Position numbers and translations under genes: made by a program. From contig NZ_BBAG01000022.1 of NCBI RefSeq assembly GCF_001311135.1, positions 1 to 48,502 on the forward strand: DNA of 48,502 nucleotides. Direction: 5' to 3'. Of the stretch, positions 8,774-18,365 are shown piece after piece. The stretch's first letter is position 1, and each line of letters starts with the position of its first letter. This stretch comes from Secundilactobacillus paracollinoides DSM 15502 = JCM 11969. GTDB taxonomy: Bacteria > Bacillota > Bacilli > Lactobacillales > Lactobacillaceae. The notes beneath the pieces are model-generated. The model was not told where the DNA came from. It ran no database searches and saw nothing but the letters and a program-made list of their open reading frames with translations.

Positions 8774-11009
8774 ATGCCAAAAGAACAGACATGGACGGCA
8801 GAAAGTGTGATTGCTGCCGTTTCTTCATATATGAATAAGGAACACGTTGCTATCGTGGAGCGGGCCTATCGCTTCGCTGCGGTGGCGCATCGTGACCAGC
8901 AACGGCAGTCGGGCGAAGCCTACATCATGCATCCGATCCAGGTTGCCGGAATTTTAGCGGACCTGAAAATGGATCCTACCACGGTCGCATCTGGCTTTTT
9001 ACACGATATCGTTGAGGATACCGGTGTCACACTGGATGACGTTCGTGAGCTCTTTGGTGACGACATTGCGATGATCGTCGACGGGGTCACGAAGCTTGGA
9101 AAAATTAAGTATAAGTCGAACAAGGAACGCTTAGCCGAAAATCACCGAAAGCTGTTATTGGCCATGTCAAAGGACATTCGGGTCATGATCGTCAAGCTTG
9201 CGGACCGGTTACACAACATGCGGACCTTGCAGCACCTGCGGCCGGATAAGCAGCGGCGCATTGCGAATGAAACGTTGGAAATTTACGCACCGTTGGCTGA
9301 CCGATTAGGGATCAGTACCATTAAATGGGAACTCGAAGATATTTCGTTGCGGTATTTGAATCCACAACAGTATTACCGTATCGTGCACCTGATGAATTCT
9401 CGTCGTGATCAGCGTGAAGCTTACATTGCGGAGGCTATCGGTGATATTAAATCAGCCATTAGTGACCTGGATCTGGACACCGAAATTTATGGGCGGCCAA
9501 AGCATATCTATTCTATTTATCGTAAGATGCGCGACCAGCACAAGCAGTTTAGTCAGATCTATGACCTATTGGCGATTCGGGTAATTGTCAACACCATCAA
9601 GGACTGTTACGCAGTCTTAGGAGCCATTCATACCCAGTGGAAGCCAATGCCAGGGCGGTTTAAAGACTACATTGCCATGCCGAAAGCCAACATGTACCAG
9701 TCCCTGCATACGACCGTGATTGGGTCAGAAGGGCGGCCGCTTGAAGTCAGATCCGTACTGAAGAAATGCACCGAGTGGCTGAATATGGGGTTGCTGCGCA
9801 CTGGGCATACAAAGAAGGTATGACCGATAAAGTCGAAGCGACAAATTCGGGAAATAAACTCAACTGGTTCAAAGAAATTATTGAACTGCAGGAGGAAACT
9901 GATGACGCGTCCGACTTCATGGACGGTGTTAAAGGTGAGCTCTTTGGCGATCATGTTTATGCCTTTACACCAAAGGCGATGTTCTCGAACTGCCGAAGGG
10001 TGCCGGTCCGCTGGATATGGCCTATCAGATCCATACCGATATTGGGAACCATACCACTGGCGCCACGGTTAACGGGAAGATCGTTCCCCTTGATTACGAA
10101 GTTAAAAATGGCGATATCGTCGACATTAAAACGTCTGCGAACTCTGCGGGGCCTAACCGTGACTGGTTGAAACTGGTCTCTACGCGACGGGCGCGAAACA
10201 AAATTAAACAGTTCTTCCGCCAGAAAGATCGGGAGAAAAACGTGGCTGAAGGGCAGGATATCATTGCGCGACAGTTGCGGGACATGAAATTTGATCCAAA
10301 GGAAATTATGACCAAGGAAAATCTGGCCAAGGTCGTGGGTCGGCTGCATTACCAACACGTTGACGACTTGTACGCAGCGGTCGGGTTCGGCGATCTGCAA
10401 CCCGTTGGTGTGGCCAACCGGTTAACGGAAGATGTCCGCCACGAGCGCGAAGAAGCCCGGCAACGTCAAGAAGAGCGTGAACTATTGGAAGAACATCAAT
10501 CGATCAATAATGAGACCCAGGAATCTGACACCCAGCGGAAACGGAAACAAAAGGCGTCTGAAGGGGTCATTATTGAGGGTGTTGATAACTTGCTGGTTCG
10601 GCTGAGCCACTGTTGCTCACCGGTGCCTGGTGATGCCATCGTGGGGTACATTACAAAGGGCCGGGGAGTTTCGGTTCACCGGAAGGATTGCCCGAATGTG
10701 GCCCACGCTGAAGCCAATGGCGAGCGGCTGATCGATGTGCATTGGGAGAATCCTAACGAATCCACGTCAATGTATAACGCTGATTTGGAAGTGCAAGGGT
10801 ATAACCGGAATGGTCTGTTGAACGAAGTACTGCGGATCGTGAACAATACGACTAAGCAGTTGAACTTAGTCAACGGGAAGGTCGATCACAACAAAATGGT
10901 GACTATCTCTATTTCACTGGGTACGCGAAACGCGGCGCAGTTGCAGCGAATCATTGATAATTTGAAAAACATTCAGGATGTCTACGTGGTTAAACGGCCG
11001 TTTAGATAA
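8774..11009 (+). CDS. relA: Bifunctional (p)ppGpp synthetase/hydrolase, RelA/SpoT family (frameshifted as read)
   Basis: This is the long stringent-response enzyme that makes and degrades (p)ppGpp on idle ribosomes. In order it has an HD hydrolase domain (residues about 30-150; HPIQVAGIL, FLHDIVEDT, KLADRLHNMRTL), a synthetase domain (GRPKHIYSIYRKM, with Tyr/Asp residues in IYDLLAIRVIV), a TGS domain (VYAFTPKG through DMAYQIHTDIG), a zinc-finger/helical region (LSHCCSPVPGD) and a C-terminal ACT domain. The intact HD motif argues for both activities. Two single-base losses break it. Near 9746, GTCAG should read GTNCAG (LEVQIRTEEMH). Near 9978, AAGGCG should read AAGGGCG (TPKGDVLELPKG). The repaired length is about 745 aa. 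The dtd gene follows after 30 bases, as in many Bacillota. Confidence 0.93.
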
Positions 11010-11039
11010 CCGGGTGACTATCGTAGGAGGAAAACGACA

Positions 11040-11486
11040 GTGCGAGTAGTATTACAACGTGTCAGCGAAGCATCGGTGGCAATCGAGAATAAGACTGTTG
11101 GCAGTATTCAACAGGGTTATTTACTGTTGGTGGGTGCCGAAGATACTGATGGCACCGAAGAAATTGACTATTTGGTGCGCAAAATTACCCGGTTGCGGGT
11201 ATTTGCGGATGAAGCCGGTAAAATGAACCTGTCCATCCAGGACATCGGCGGTGCGATTTTATCCGTGTCGCAATTTACCCTCTATGCGGATACAAAAAAG
11301 GGCAACCGCCCAAGTTTCGTCAAGGCGGGAAATCCGGAGCACGCAAACAAAATTTACGAGCAGTTTAACGATAAACTACGTGAAGAAGGCCTTAAGGTTG
11401 AAACGGGTGAATTTGGCGCCGACATGCAAGTTAACCTGGTGAACGATGGGCCGGTGACGATTTTGTTTGATACGGACAATAAGTAG
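11040..11486 (+). CDS. dtd: D-aminoacyl-tRNA deacylase
   Basis: Dtd hydrolyses D-amino acids from mischarged tRNAs, a chiral proofreading step. The 148-aa frame is intact and normal in length. Family signatures are [13 protein letters not shown] at the N-terminus, the active-site motif [20 protein letters not shown], and [11 protein letters not shown] at the C-terminus. The start is GTG with GGAGGAAAAC upstream. It lies 30 bases after relA in an operon. Its TAG stop is fused to a copy of the hairpin repeat (TAGAGCGTGG). Confidence 0.95.
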   Translation: MRVVLQRVSEASVAIENKTVGSIQQGYLLLVGAEDTDGTEEIDYLVRKITRLRVFADEAGKMNLSIQDIGGAILSVSQFTLYADTKKGNRPSFVKAGNPEHANKIYEQFNDKLREEGLKVETGEFGADMQVNLVNDGPVTILFDTDNK

Positions 11487-11690
11487 AGCGTGGAAGGAGG
11501 CGTTTTGAGGGCGGAGCATAAGCTAACTCTGGCAGAAATGCCCGGGTTTGGCATTTTTGTCAGAGTCCCTTACACGTTAGCCCCTCCTGGAACGCGTTTC
11601 CGCTAGATAAGGGGCAACAGACAGAACCGCACAAGAGTGTGATCCTGCCTGTAATTGGCATTTTATGTCAGAGTAAGCTTACCAAGTCTC
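11487..11690 (+). repeat. Hairpin element copy directly after the dtd stop codon
   Basis: The element begins AGCGTGGAAGGAGGC immediately after TAG. The inner stem pairs ACTCTGGCAGAAATGCC with GGCATTTTTGTCAGAGT; both mismatches are G-U on the sense strand. The right terminus is TGGAACGCGTTTCC (about 11588-11601). A further degraded right arm (GGCATTTTATGTCAGAGT) lies at 11657-11674. Confidence 0.7.
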
Positions 11691-11734
11691 GTCTAAAAAA
11701 AGCGTCACAACCAAAACGCATAACAGCAGCACAG

Positions 11735-11772
11735 AAAAACGGATAGCAGCGTAAAAGCTATTATCCGTTTTG
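11735..11772 (+). terminator. Hairpin upstream of the HAD gene
   Basis: AAACGGATA and TATCCGTTT (with one extra base) close a stem whose loop contains a smaller GC/GC pairing. The T-run is only TTTTG, so it is either a terminator of upstream transcription or a leader hairpin. Confidence 0.5.
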
Positions 11773-11804
11773 TGCCGTTCTATCTGATTCAAAAGGAGAA
11801 ACCA

Positions 11805-12449
11805 ATGCAAAGAAAAACATTCTTCTGGGACTTTGATGGCACCTTGTTTGACACGTATCCCATCATGGTTCAGGCGTTTATGCAGGCGTTATTAAAACAG
11901 CACGTGTCCGAATATGAACTAGACGAAGTCGAGATCTACGAAGTCATGCGACAGCACGCGATGGGGACGGCACTGTCTCAATTCAGCGCTCAGTTTTCAA
12001 TTGATCAGGTACAGCTAGAACGTGACTATCGCGACATTGAACCCACGATGATCGATGCAGCGCAACCGTTTGACGGGATTGTTCCGCTTCTTAAGGCGAT
12101 TCATGATCAGGGTGGTCAGCATTATCTGTTGACGCATCGCGATGCAAGTTCGCTGCACTTACTTGAGCAGGCAGAAATCAAGTCATTGTTCAACGACTTT
12201 ATCACTAAGGAGCAACCATTTGCCCGCAAACCTAACCCTGATTCGCTGAATTTCCTAATCGATAAACACAACGTTGATCGTGATACAGCAATCATGGTGG
12301 GTGACAGAACGTTAGATATTGATGCGGGGCATAATGCTGGCATTGCCGGTGCGTTATTTGATCCCCACCGGGTCATTAATGCGGCGGCAAGTCATCCGGA
12401 AATTGATGTGACGAATGTGCCGGCACTGGCGAAAGCGTTACTGGCATAG
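11805..12449 (+). CDS. HAD-superfamily hydrolase, phosphoglycolate-phosphatase-like
   Basis: This 214-aa cytosolic phosphatase of the HAD superfamily probably acts on a small phosphorylated metabolite; the substrate cannot be read from the sequence. All four HAD motifs are present: FWDFDGTLFDT (nucleophile Asp), LLTHRD (motif II Thr), the Lys in FARKPNPDSL (motif III), and MVGDRTLDIDAG (motif IV). A helical cap lies between motifs I and II. ATG at 11805 is preferred over an upstream in-frame codon because AAAGGAG lies 5 bases before it. It is a single gene between hairpins. Confidence 0.88.
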   Translation: MQRKTFFWDFDGTLFDTYPIMVQAFMQALLKQHVSEYELDEVEIYEVMRQHAMGTALSQFSAQFSIDQVQLERDYRDIEPTMIDAAQPFDGIVPLLKAIHDQGGQHYLLTHRDASSLHLLEQAEIKSLFNDFITKEQPFARKPNPDSLNFLIDKHNVDRDTAIMVGDRTLDIDAGHNAGIAGALFDPHRVINAAASHPEIDVTNVPALAKALLA

Positions 12450-12483
12450 GTGCCAAGAAATGGCCAAAATGAACGTTTAACGA

Positions 12484-12530
12484 AAGAGGTCCCAGGTCAA
12501 CGACTTAACAGCGTTGACCTGGGACCTCTT
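12484..12530 (+). terminator. Strong bidirectional terminator
   Basis: A perfect 19-bp stem (AAGAGGTCCCAGGTCAACG and its complement) surrounds a nine-base loop. It lies between the HAD gene and the convergent kinase-family gene. T-runs are short on both sides. Confidence 0.7.
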
Positions 12531-12588
12531 ATGCAACTGAGTAGTAAACCCACAATGTCATTTGGCAGTAAAGGCCTGAATGGTCGGC

Positions 12589-13427
12589 TTAATAGAGACT
12601 CAAGATCCGATCCACGGCGCCACCATAGGTCTCACCAAAAAGGTTAAGGTGTGCCATGAGATAGTAAAGCTGATACCAGGGAAGCCGGTCATTAAAGCCG
12701 GGTTTGACTGGGTAGACCGCGTTATACCCCGCGTAGAAATCAGCATCAAAGCCACCGAAAATGGTGGTCATCGCCAAATCAAATTCACGGTCGCCATATA
12801 AAACGTCCGGGTCGATCAAAGCCGGCTTGCCATCACTGGTAAACATGTAGTTTCCAGCCCACAGATCACCGTGCAGTAAGCTGGCTTCCGTCTGATTTTG
12901 GTGGTAAAAGTCCAGAATAATAGTGCGTAAATGCGCTAATTGCGTTTGGCGCGAACGGGACCATAGGCCGTGCTCTTGTGCGCGTTTTGCCAGGACATCC
13001 AAGCGTTGATAAACGTAAAATTCACCCCAGTTGTCCTGCCACGTATTGATCTTTGGTAATTTGCCATCGACGTTGTGGGCAAACCCGAACTGGTCATTGT
13101 GAACCTGGTGCACATGTGCGACGAGTTCGCCAAGGTCGCGCTGACTGCCGCTGCCGCTTTCTAACCAAGACAAAATCAAAAAGGCGTCACCGTCAATTTG
13201 ACCGTTTGCGATCACCTCGGGCACCAGTGCGGCTTTACCAAGCAAGTGGAGACCCTCAATTTCATGCCGATAAAATGCTGTCTCACGATGCGGTTGAACC
13301 AGCAGAAAATAAGACGATGTGCCTTAGTGATTCGATAAGCCTCGTTGATATCGCCGCCAGAAACAGGCGTGGCGGTATCAATTGGGGCAATCGGTAGTTG
13401 TGCTAACCATGTGTTTGAAACCATCAT
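12589..13427 (-). CDS. Fructosamine kinase family protein (frameshifted as read)
   Basis: The gene belongs to the fructosamine/ketosamine-3-kinase family, aminoglycoside-phosphotransferase-like enzymes that phosphorylate glycated amines; the substrate is unproven. The catalytic Brenner-type motif HGDLWAGN and the following ALIDPDVLYGDREFDLAM are present. The N-terminus has PVSGGDINEAYRI, the nucleotide-binding loop. One base is missing near 13307, in a T-run; restoring it gives RLIFLLVQPHRETAFYRHEIEGL and about 280 aa, the family length. The start is ATG at 13427, eight bases after AAAGG. It is convergent with the HAD gene and lies 23 bases downstream of lytH on the same strand. Confidence 0.82.
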
Positions 13428-13450
13428 TGAAGCGACCTTTCTCATGTGTG

Positions 13451-14308
13451 TTAATTGTTGGCTTTATCTTTGAAATAAGCAGCAAGTCCTTTTGTGACAT
13501 CCTTTGCGACGTGTTCTTGATACTTGGGTGACCGAATGTGTTTGAAATCATTGGCCGTGTTAATGTAGCCCATTTCAAGCAGCAGTGCTGGTCGCAGGTT
13601 ATCACGAATGACTTCAAAATTACCAAATTCCACGCCGCGATTATTCAGCGGCAGTCCTGTTAAATGACTGTTGATCGTCTTAGCTAACTGAAGCGACGTC
13701 GATTTGTGGTGGTAGTAGGTGGTAAACCCGGAACCGAGATTGTCAGACGGTGCTGAGTCGAAGTGAAAACTGATGAAGGCGTCCGCGTGGTTGTCGGTGG
13801 CCAGCTCTGGTCGGGCACCAAGGAAGACGGTTTGGTCGCCCGTTCGGGTCATGATCACGTGAGCACCGCGCGCCTGCAATAGTTTGCGAACCTTTTTGGC
13901 GAGCCGCAGGGTGTACGTTTTTTCATCGTGCTTTTGATCAATGGACAGGGCACCAGAATCACTGCCGCCGTGTCCCGGATCCAAAACGATGGTTGCTTCA
14001 GACAGACTCGTCGCACTTTTAACCTTGGTATTTTGATTGATCAGCCAGCTTGCGACCCAGCCAAAATGGTGGTCGTTGTAGCGGATGCGATACCAGTTGT
14101 CCTTTTTCTTAACAACGTAGACGGCGGACCCCTTCTCTAACGTGCCGTTGGACTGGTAACTAATCCCAGGCCCCCTGCGAACGTTGATGTTGCTCATGGG
14201 TACGGTCAGCCGGTTTTTCCAAATAGTGGCAAAAATTGTCCCGCCGGCGATAATCATAATGGCAATGGTGACCGCCATTGGCAGCCAATGTTTTTTAAGA
14301 TAGTTCAC
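13451..14308 (-). CDS. lytH: Membrane-anchored N-acetylmuramoyl-L-alanine amidase, LytH-like
   Basis: This zinc amidase cleaves the amide bond between MurNAc and the stem peptide; LytH of Staphylococcus aureus acts this way on uncrosslinked glycan. Domains in order: one N-terminal membrane helix (WLPMAVTIAIMIIAGGTIFA), a bacterial SH3 domain (NVRRGPGISYQSNGTLEKGS to FGWVASWLI), and an Amidase_3 domain with zinc ligands in LDPGHGGSDSGA, the Glu in KHDEKTYTL, and SFHFDS; the catalytic Glu is in LLLEMGY. The frame is open to ATG at 14380, but that ATG lacks a ribosome binding site and sits on a TATAAT. GTG at 14308, behind GAGGATGAGG, fits better. The position beside hisS matches lytH of staphylococci. 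Confidence 0.88.
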   Translation of the reverse strand: MNYLKKHWLPMAVTIAIMIIAGGTIFATIWKNRLTVPMSNINVRRGPGISYQSNGTLEKGSAVYVVKKKDNWYRIRYNDHHFGWVASWLINQNTKVKSATSLSEATIVLDPGHGGSDSGALSIDQKHDEKTYTLRLAKKVRKLLQARGAHVIMTRTGDQTVFLGARPELATDNHADAFISFHFDSAPSDNLGSGFTTYYHHKSTSLQLAKTINSHLTGLPLNNRGVEFGNFEVIRDNLRPALLLEMGYINTANDFKHIRSPKYQEHVAKDVTKGLAAYFKDKANN

Positions 14309-14419
14309 AACCTCATCCTCGATTTCTCTCAGTCTTGCAGTCAGTTGGGCAACTACCTGGCTGACTGAATTGTCTTCCATTATAAAATAGATGTGGCCAA
14401 ATTAAAAATTAAGATAGTC

Positions 14420-14448
14420 TTGACTTTTATCTTTGAAATCGTTAGTCT
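14420..14448 (+). promoter_or_regulatory. Predicted promoter of hisS-aspS
   Basis: TTGACT at 14420-14425 and TAGTCT at 14443-14448 are 17 bp apart, about 10 bases before the first conserved T-box bases. Confidence 0.5.
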
Positions 14449-14454
14449 TAATCG

Positions 14455-14665
14455 TAGTTAAATAAGATACACCGATGACGAAGACCAGTAGGCAGTTGCC
14501 AGCTTTCAGAAAGTATCCGGGTGATGAAAGGGTACAGCAGGGCAAGTGCTGAAGACACTTTTGAGGTGAATAATGCAGATTATTCGTGTCCAACGTTATG
14601 GATGAGTAAAATTAAGGTGGTACCGTGCCAAGCACCCTTGTGAAAACAAGGGTGCTTTTTAATTT
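14455..14665 (+). promoter_or_regulatory. T-box riboswitch leader of hisS-aspS
   Basis: The leader senses uncharged tRNA and lets transcription pass a terminator. Visible parts are stem I with GATGACGAAGAC near its base, the distal loop region, a specifier region GAAGACACTT with GACAC at 14554-14558, the conserved T-box AAGGTGGTACCGTGC at 14614-14628, which pairs with the tRNA acceptor end, and the terminator at 14630-14660 (AGCACCCTTG with CAAGGGTGCT, then TTTTT). GAC (Asp) and CAC (His) overlap in the specifier region, matching the two synthetases encoded downstream. GAC followed by A fits the usual specifier context best. Confidence 0.92.
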
Positions 14666-14704
14666 CATTTGCACATAAACCGATAATCAAGAAAGGAGTT
14701 TTAC

Positions 14705-15990
14705 ATGCGCTATCAACGACCAAAAGGAACTGCCGATACGTTGCCAGCTGACACACGTCACTGGCAGTACGTTGAAGGCATCGCACGCGACGTTTTCGCC
14801 AAGTACCGGTTTGAAGAGATCCGCACGCCGATGTTTGAAAACTTTGAAGTCTTTTCTCGGACTTCAGGCGACACCTCAGACATCGTGACGAAAGAAATGT
14901 ATGATTTTAAAGATAAAGGTGATCGCCACATTACCCTGCGGCCTGAAGGGACTGCTGGGGTGGTTCGGGCCTTTGTTGAAAACAAATTGTATGGCCCTGA
15001 GACTCAAAAGCCCTACAAGGTCTATTACATGGGCCAATGTTTCGTTACGAACGGCCACAGTCAGGCCGATTACGTGAATTCCATCAGATCGGGGTGGAGG
15101 CGTTCGGCAGTGACGAACCAGCGTTAGACGTTGAAGTCATCGCAGTTGGCCGGGACCTGTTGAAACATTTTGGTATCGACAACGTACGGCTGGCTGTGAA
15201 TACACTGGGTGATCAACAAACCCGTGACGATTACCGCAAGGCGCTTGTGGATTACCTTGAACCCCACTATGAGGAACTGAGTGCTGATTCAAAGACCCGG
15301 CTGTACAAGAACCCATTGCGGGTACTCGACAGTAAGGATGAACAGGATCAAAAATTTGTTGAGGGTGCCCCGTCGATTCTTGACTACTTGACACCCGAAG
15401 CACAAGCTCATTTCGATGAGGTCCAAAGCCTGTTGAAGGCCCTGGATATTCCGTTTGAGATCGACCCGACCATGGTTCGTGGGTTAGATTACTACAACCA
15501 TACCATCTTTGAATTTATGGTGAACTCAAAAGCCTTGGGTCACGGGTACACCACGATCTGTGCCGGCGGCCGGTATAACGGGCTAGTCGAAGAACTCGGC
15601 GGCCCTGAAATGTCAGGCGTTGGTTTTGGGATGGGTGTTGAACGTCTCTTACTGCTGATGCAGGGCGAGGGCGTTGAATTCCCAGATCAACATCCATTAG
15701 ATGCTTATTTAGTGGGCATTGGTGAGGGTGCTAATGCGGCCACACTCAAGGTCGTCCAAGCATTGCGGAACCAAGATTTCGCTGCTGACCGCGACTACTT
15801 AGCGCGTAAACCAAAGGCCCAGTTTAAAACGGCTGATAAACTGAATGCTAAGTATACGCTGACCATTGGCGAAGAAGAGTTAAAAACCAACACGATCCAC
15901 GTGAAGAACATGGCTTCAGGCAATGAAGTGACCGTTCCGATGGCGGATGTGCTATCAGGATTTGCGGCAGTGACTGCCAATATTGACTAA
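14705..15990 (+). CDS. hisS: Histidyl-tRNA synthetase (frameshifted as read)
   Basis: This class II synthetase charges tRNA-His. The N-terminus begins [20 protein letters not shown]. Motif 2 region: [14 protein letters not shown] and, after repair, [20 protein letters not shown]. HisRS-specific motifs are [20 protein letters not shown] and [13 protein letters not shown], motif 3 is [14 protein letters not shown], and an anticodon-binding domain follows. One C is missing near 15032 (GGCCAATG should be GGCCCAATG). As HisRS is essential, a sequence error is far more likely than a real mutation. The repaired length is about 429 aa. The start has AAAGGAG. It is transcribed with aspS 12 bases downstream, under the T-box. 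Confidence 0.95.
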
Positions 15991-16002
15991 GGAGAAATTC
16001 TA

Positions 16003-17799
16003 ATGAAGCGAACAACATACGCAGGACTCGTTGACGAGCAGTATCTCGACCAAGACGTTGTCCTTAAAGGATGGGTTCAAAAACGCCGGGATCTCGGTGG
16101 GGTGATCTTTATCGACCTCCGCGACCGGGAAGGCATCGTCCAACTTGTGTTCTCAGAAGAATACGATAAGGATGCGCTGGCAGTTGCTGACCAACTGCGA
16201 AACGAATACGTGATTGAAATCAAGGGGCACGTTGTCAACCGGGCCGACCGCGAGATCAACCCCAAGATGAAGACTGGGAAAATTGAAGTGCGGGTCACTG
16301 AAATTAACCTGTTAAACAAGGCCAAGAACCCGCCATTTTACATTCAAGACGACATTAACGTTTCGGATGAACTGCGGTTGAAGTACCGTTACTTAGACTT
16401 GCGTCGGCCAGAAATGCAGCGCGGTCTGATGATTCGTAACCGGATCACGCAAGCCGTCCACAGTTACTTTGACGACAACGGTTTCATCGATATTGAAACG
16501 CCAGATCTGACCAAGTCGACACCAGAAGGCGCCCGGGATTACCTGGTACCGTCACGGGTCTACCCAGGTCACTTCTACGCATTGCCACAATCCCCACAAC
16601 TGTTTAAGCAGTTGCTGATGGGCGCTGGCTTCGACCGTTACTACCAAATCGCACGGTGTTTCCGTGACGAAGATCTTCGTGGTGACCGGCAACCAGAATT
16701 TACCCAAATCGATATGGAAACTTCTTTCTTAGATGCTGAAGAAATTCAGGATCTAACTGAAGGCTTGATTGCCCGTGTCATGAAGGAAACCCTGGGCATC
16801 GATGTTAAATTGCCATTTGACCGGTTAGATTGGGACGACTCCATGGCGCGCTTTGGGACTGACCAGCCTGACGTTCGGTTCGGGATGGAATTGAAGGACT
16901 TGGGCGACTTAGTTGACGACCTTGGGTTTAATGTCTTCAACAACGTGCTCAAGGATGGCGGTCAAGTCAAGGCCATTGCGGTTCCTGGTGGGGCTGACAA
17001 GTACTCCCGGAAAGACATTGATAAGTTCGTTGAACATATCGACCGCTTTGGTGCCAAGGGGTTGCCTTGGTTGAAGGTGACCGAAGATAACTTCACTGGT
17101 CCAATCGCTAAGTTCTTCAAGGATAACGCAGACCTTTACCAAAAGATCACTGAACGCACCGGTGCTAAGCCTGGTGACATGCTGTTATTTGCTTGTGACT
17201 CTAAGCGCGTTGTTGCCCAAACACTGGATTACCTGCGTCGGACGATTGCTAACGAACTTGGTCTGATCGACGAAAACAAGTTTGCGTTCCTTTGGGTCGT
17301 GAACTGGCCACTGTTTGACTACGATGTTGACTTGAAGCGCTGGGTACCAGCGCACCATCCATTCACGATGCCAAAACAGGGTGATGAGCACTATCTGGAC
17401 GAAGGCGAAGATCCACATCAAGCCTATGCCCAATCATACGACATCATCTTAAACGGTTTGGAACTTGGTGGCGGGTCGATTCGGATCCACACCCGTGAGT
17501 TGCAAATGAAGATGTTGAAGGCCCTTGGGTTTACTAAGGAACGTGCCGAAGACCAATTCGGTTACCTCTTGAATGCCTTGGACTACGGCTTCCCGCCTCA
17601 TGGTGGTCTGGCCATCGGTCTCGACCGGTTCGCCCGGTTGCTCGCTAAGCGCGGAAACATTCGTGACGTCATTGCGTTCCCTAAGAACTCAAAGGCTGTC
17701 GAACCACTGACCGAAGCCCCAACCACGGTTTCAGACAAGCAATTGCAAGATCTGAGCTTGTTTGTCACTAAGGAAGACGACGATAAAGATAACGACTAG
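16003..17799 (+). CDS. aspS: Aspartyl-tRNA synthetase
   Basis: AspS charges tRNA-Asp. The 598-aa intact frame is the bacterial-type length, with the GAD insertion domain in the middle (about 290-420). The N-terminal OB-fold anticodon domain holds [23 protein letters not shown]. The class II catalytic motifs are present, with [20 protein letters not shown] (motif 2) and [13 protein letters not shown] (motif 3). Class II asparagine-type signatures such as [13 protein letters not shown] are clear. It is the second gene of the T-box operon and is followed directly by a terminator. The acidic tail EDDDKDND is unremarkable. Confidence 0.98.
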   Translation: MKRTTYAGLVDEQYLDQDVVLKGWVQKRRDLGGVIFIDLRDREGIVQLVFSEEYDKDALAVADQLRNEYVIEIKGHVVNRADREINPKMKTGKIEVRVTEINLLNKAKNPPFYIQDDINVSDELRLKYRYLDLRRPEMQRGLMIRNRITQAVHSYFDDNGFIDIETPDLTKSTPEGARDYLVPSRVYPGHFYALPQSPQLFKQLLMGAGFDRYYQIARCFRDEDLRGDRQPEFTQIDMETSFLDAEEIQDLTEGLIARVMKETLGIDVKLPFDRLDWDDSMARFGTDQPDVRFGMELKDLGDLVDDLGFNVFNNVLKDGGQVKAIAVPGGADKYSRKDIDKFVEHIDRFGAKGLPWLKVTEDNFTGPIAKFFKDNADLYQKITERTGAKPGDMLLFACDSKRVVAQTLDYLRRTIANELGLIDENKFAFLWVVNWPLFDYDVDLKRWVPAHHPFTMPKQGDEHYLDEGEDPHQAYAQSYDIILNGLELGGGSIRIHTRELQMKMLKALGFTKERAEDQFGYLLNALDYGFPPHGGLAIGLDRFARLLAKRGNIRDVIAFPKNSKAVEPLTEAPTTVSDKQLQDLSLFVTKEDDDKDND

Positions 17800-17808
17800 T
17801 TTTGTTGA

Positions 17809-17836
17809 AGCACTGCCTGTTGGGCGGTGCTTTTTA
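17809..17836 (+). terminator. Terminator of hisS-aspS
   Basis: AAGCACTGCC and GGCGGTGCTT form a stem around TGTTG, followed by TTTTATTTTT. Confidence 0.9.
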
Positions 17837-17853
17837 TTTTTGCTGTATGCTTT

Positions 17854-18259
17854 CGTTGCATTCCGCAATTTGGCACTCCGTGTGGTGGCTCGCGATGAAG
17901 CTAATTCGATTGTCGCTGTGCGCCACTCGAATGGATCTCCATCGTCTCGCACATCAGTAACCGACCAAAGTACGGTCGCTAACTGATGTCGACACCACAG
18001 CTCCGTGCCAAATTACGCCATTCCACTAATATTGAATTTACTTGTTACCACTTGCTAAGCATCACAATGGCGTTAAACCAAGTTCGAAGAGAATCCGCCC
18101 TCGACTGCTAGCAATACCAATGCCAGCCAGGTTTCTCACAATGGGTTAGTTGCCGTTAATGGTTCATTAATAGGTTTCGAGGCAACACTTGCAAAGACCT
18201 GCCATCTAGGATGACGATTGCAAGTATCGTAGCGTAGTGGAGCTGGTCGGCATTGCAGG
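17854..18259 (+). repeat. 406-bp structured non-coding repeat, copy 1
   Basis: This block matches the reverse complement of 24808-25214 along its whole length (406 versus 407 bp) with roughly 80-85% identity judged by eye. It is non-coding in both copies. Internal pairings include AATTTGGCAC with GTGCCAAATT, CGATGAAG with a CATCG partner, ATTCGA with TCGAAT, and ATCAGTAACCGACC with GGTCGCTAACTGAT. These make a multi-branched fold in the first 150 bases. The second half has a near-identical core, AACCAAGTTCGAAGAGAATC. I see no target-site duplication and no terminal inverted repeat. It may be a structured RNA or a non-autonomous mobile element. Confidence 0.85.
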
Positions 18260-18270
18260 CAGTAGTGTCG

Positions 18271-18309
18271 GTATTAGTTAGCGAGGGTTTTTTCCTCGCT
18301 TACTAATAC
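18271..18309 (+). terminator. Hairpin just after repeat copy 1
   Basis: GTATTAGTTAGCGAGG and CCTCGCTTACTAATAC pair around GTTTTTT. It is not present after copy 2. There is no T-tract after the stem, so the role is uncertain. Confidence 0.45.
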
Positions 18310-18365
18310 GGGAGATGTTGACGCACTTCAACGTAGGAGATCCTTGTTTTTTAAATTTACGTTGC

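Noticed and set aside
8774..9823. A short RelA-type protein ending at 9823 as a separate synthetase
   Set aside because: The TGS and ACT domains continue in other frames directly after single-base losses, so it is one long gene.
9957..10400. A 147-codon minus-strand frame within relA
   Set aside because: It is antisense to the TGS/helical region of relA and has no recognisable domain.
12450..12801. Two plus-strand frames overlapping the terminator and the kinase-family gene
   Set aside because: They run through the 19-bp terminator stem and antisense to a well-supported gene.
14455..14704. Small leader peptide gene upstream of hisS
   Set aside because: The conserved bases are those of a T-box RNA; no reading frame with a ribosome binding site fits an attenuator peptide.
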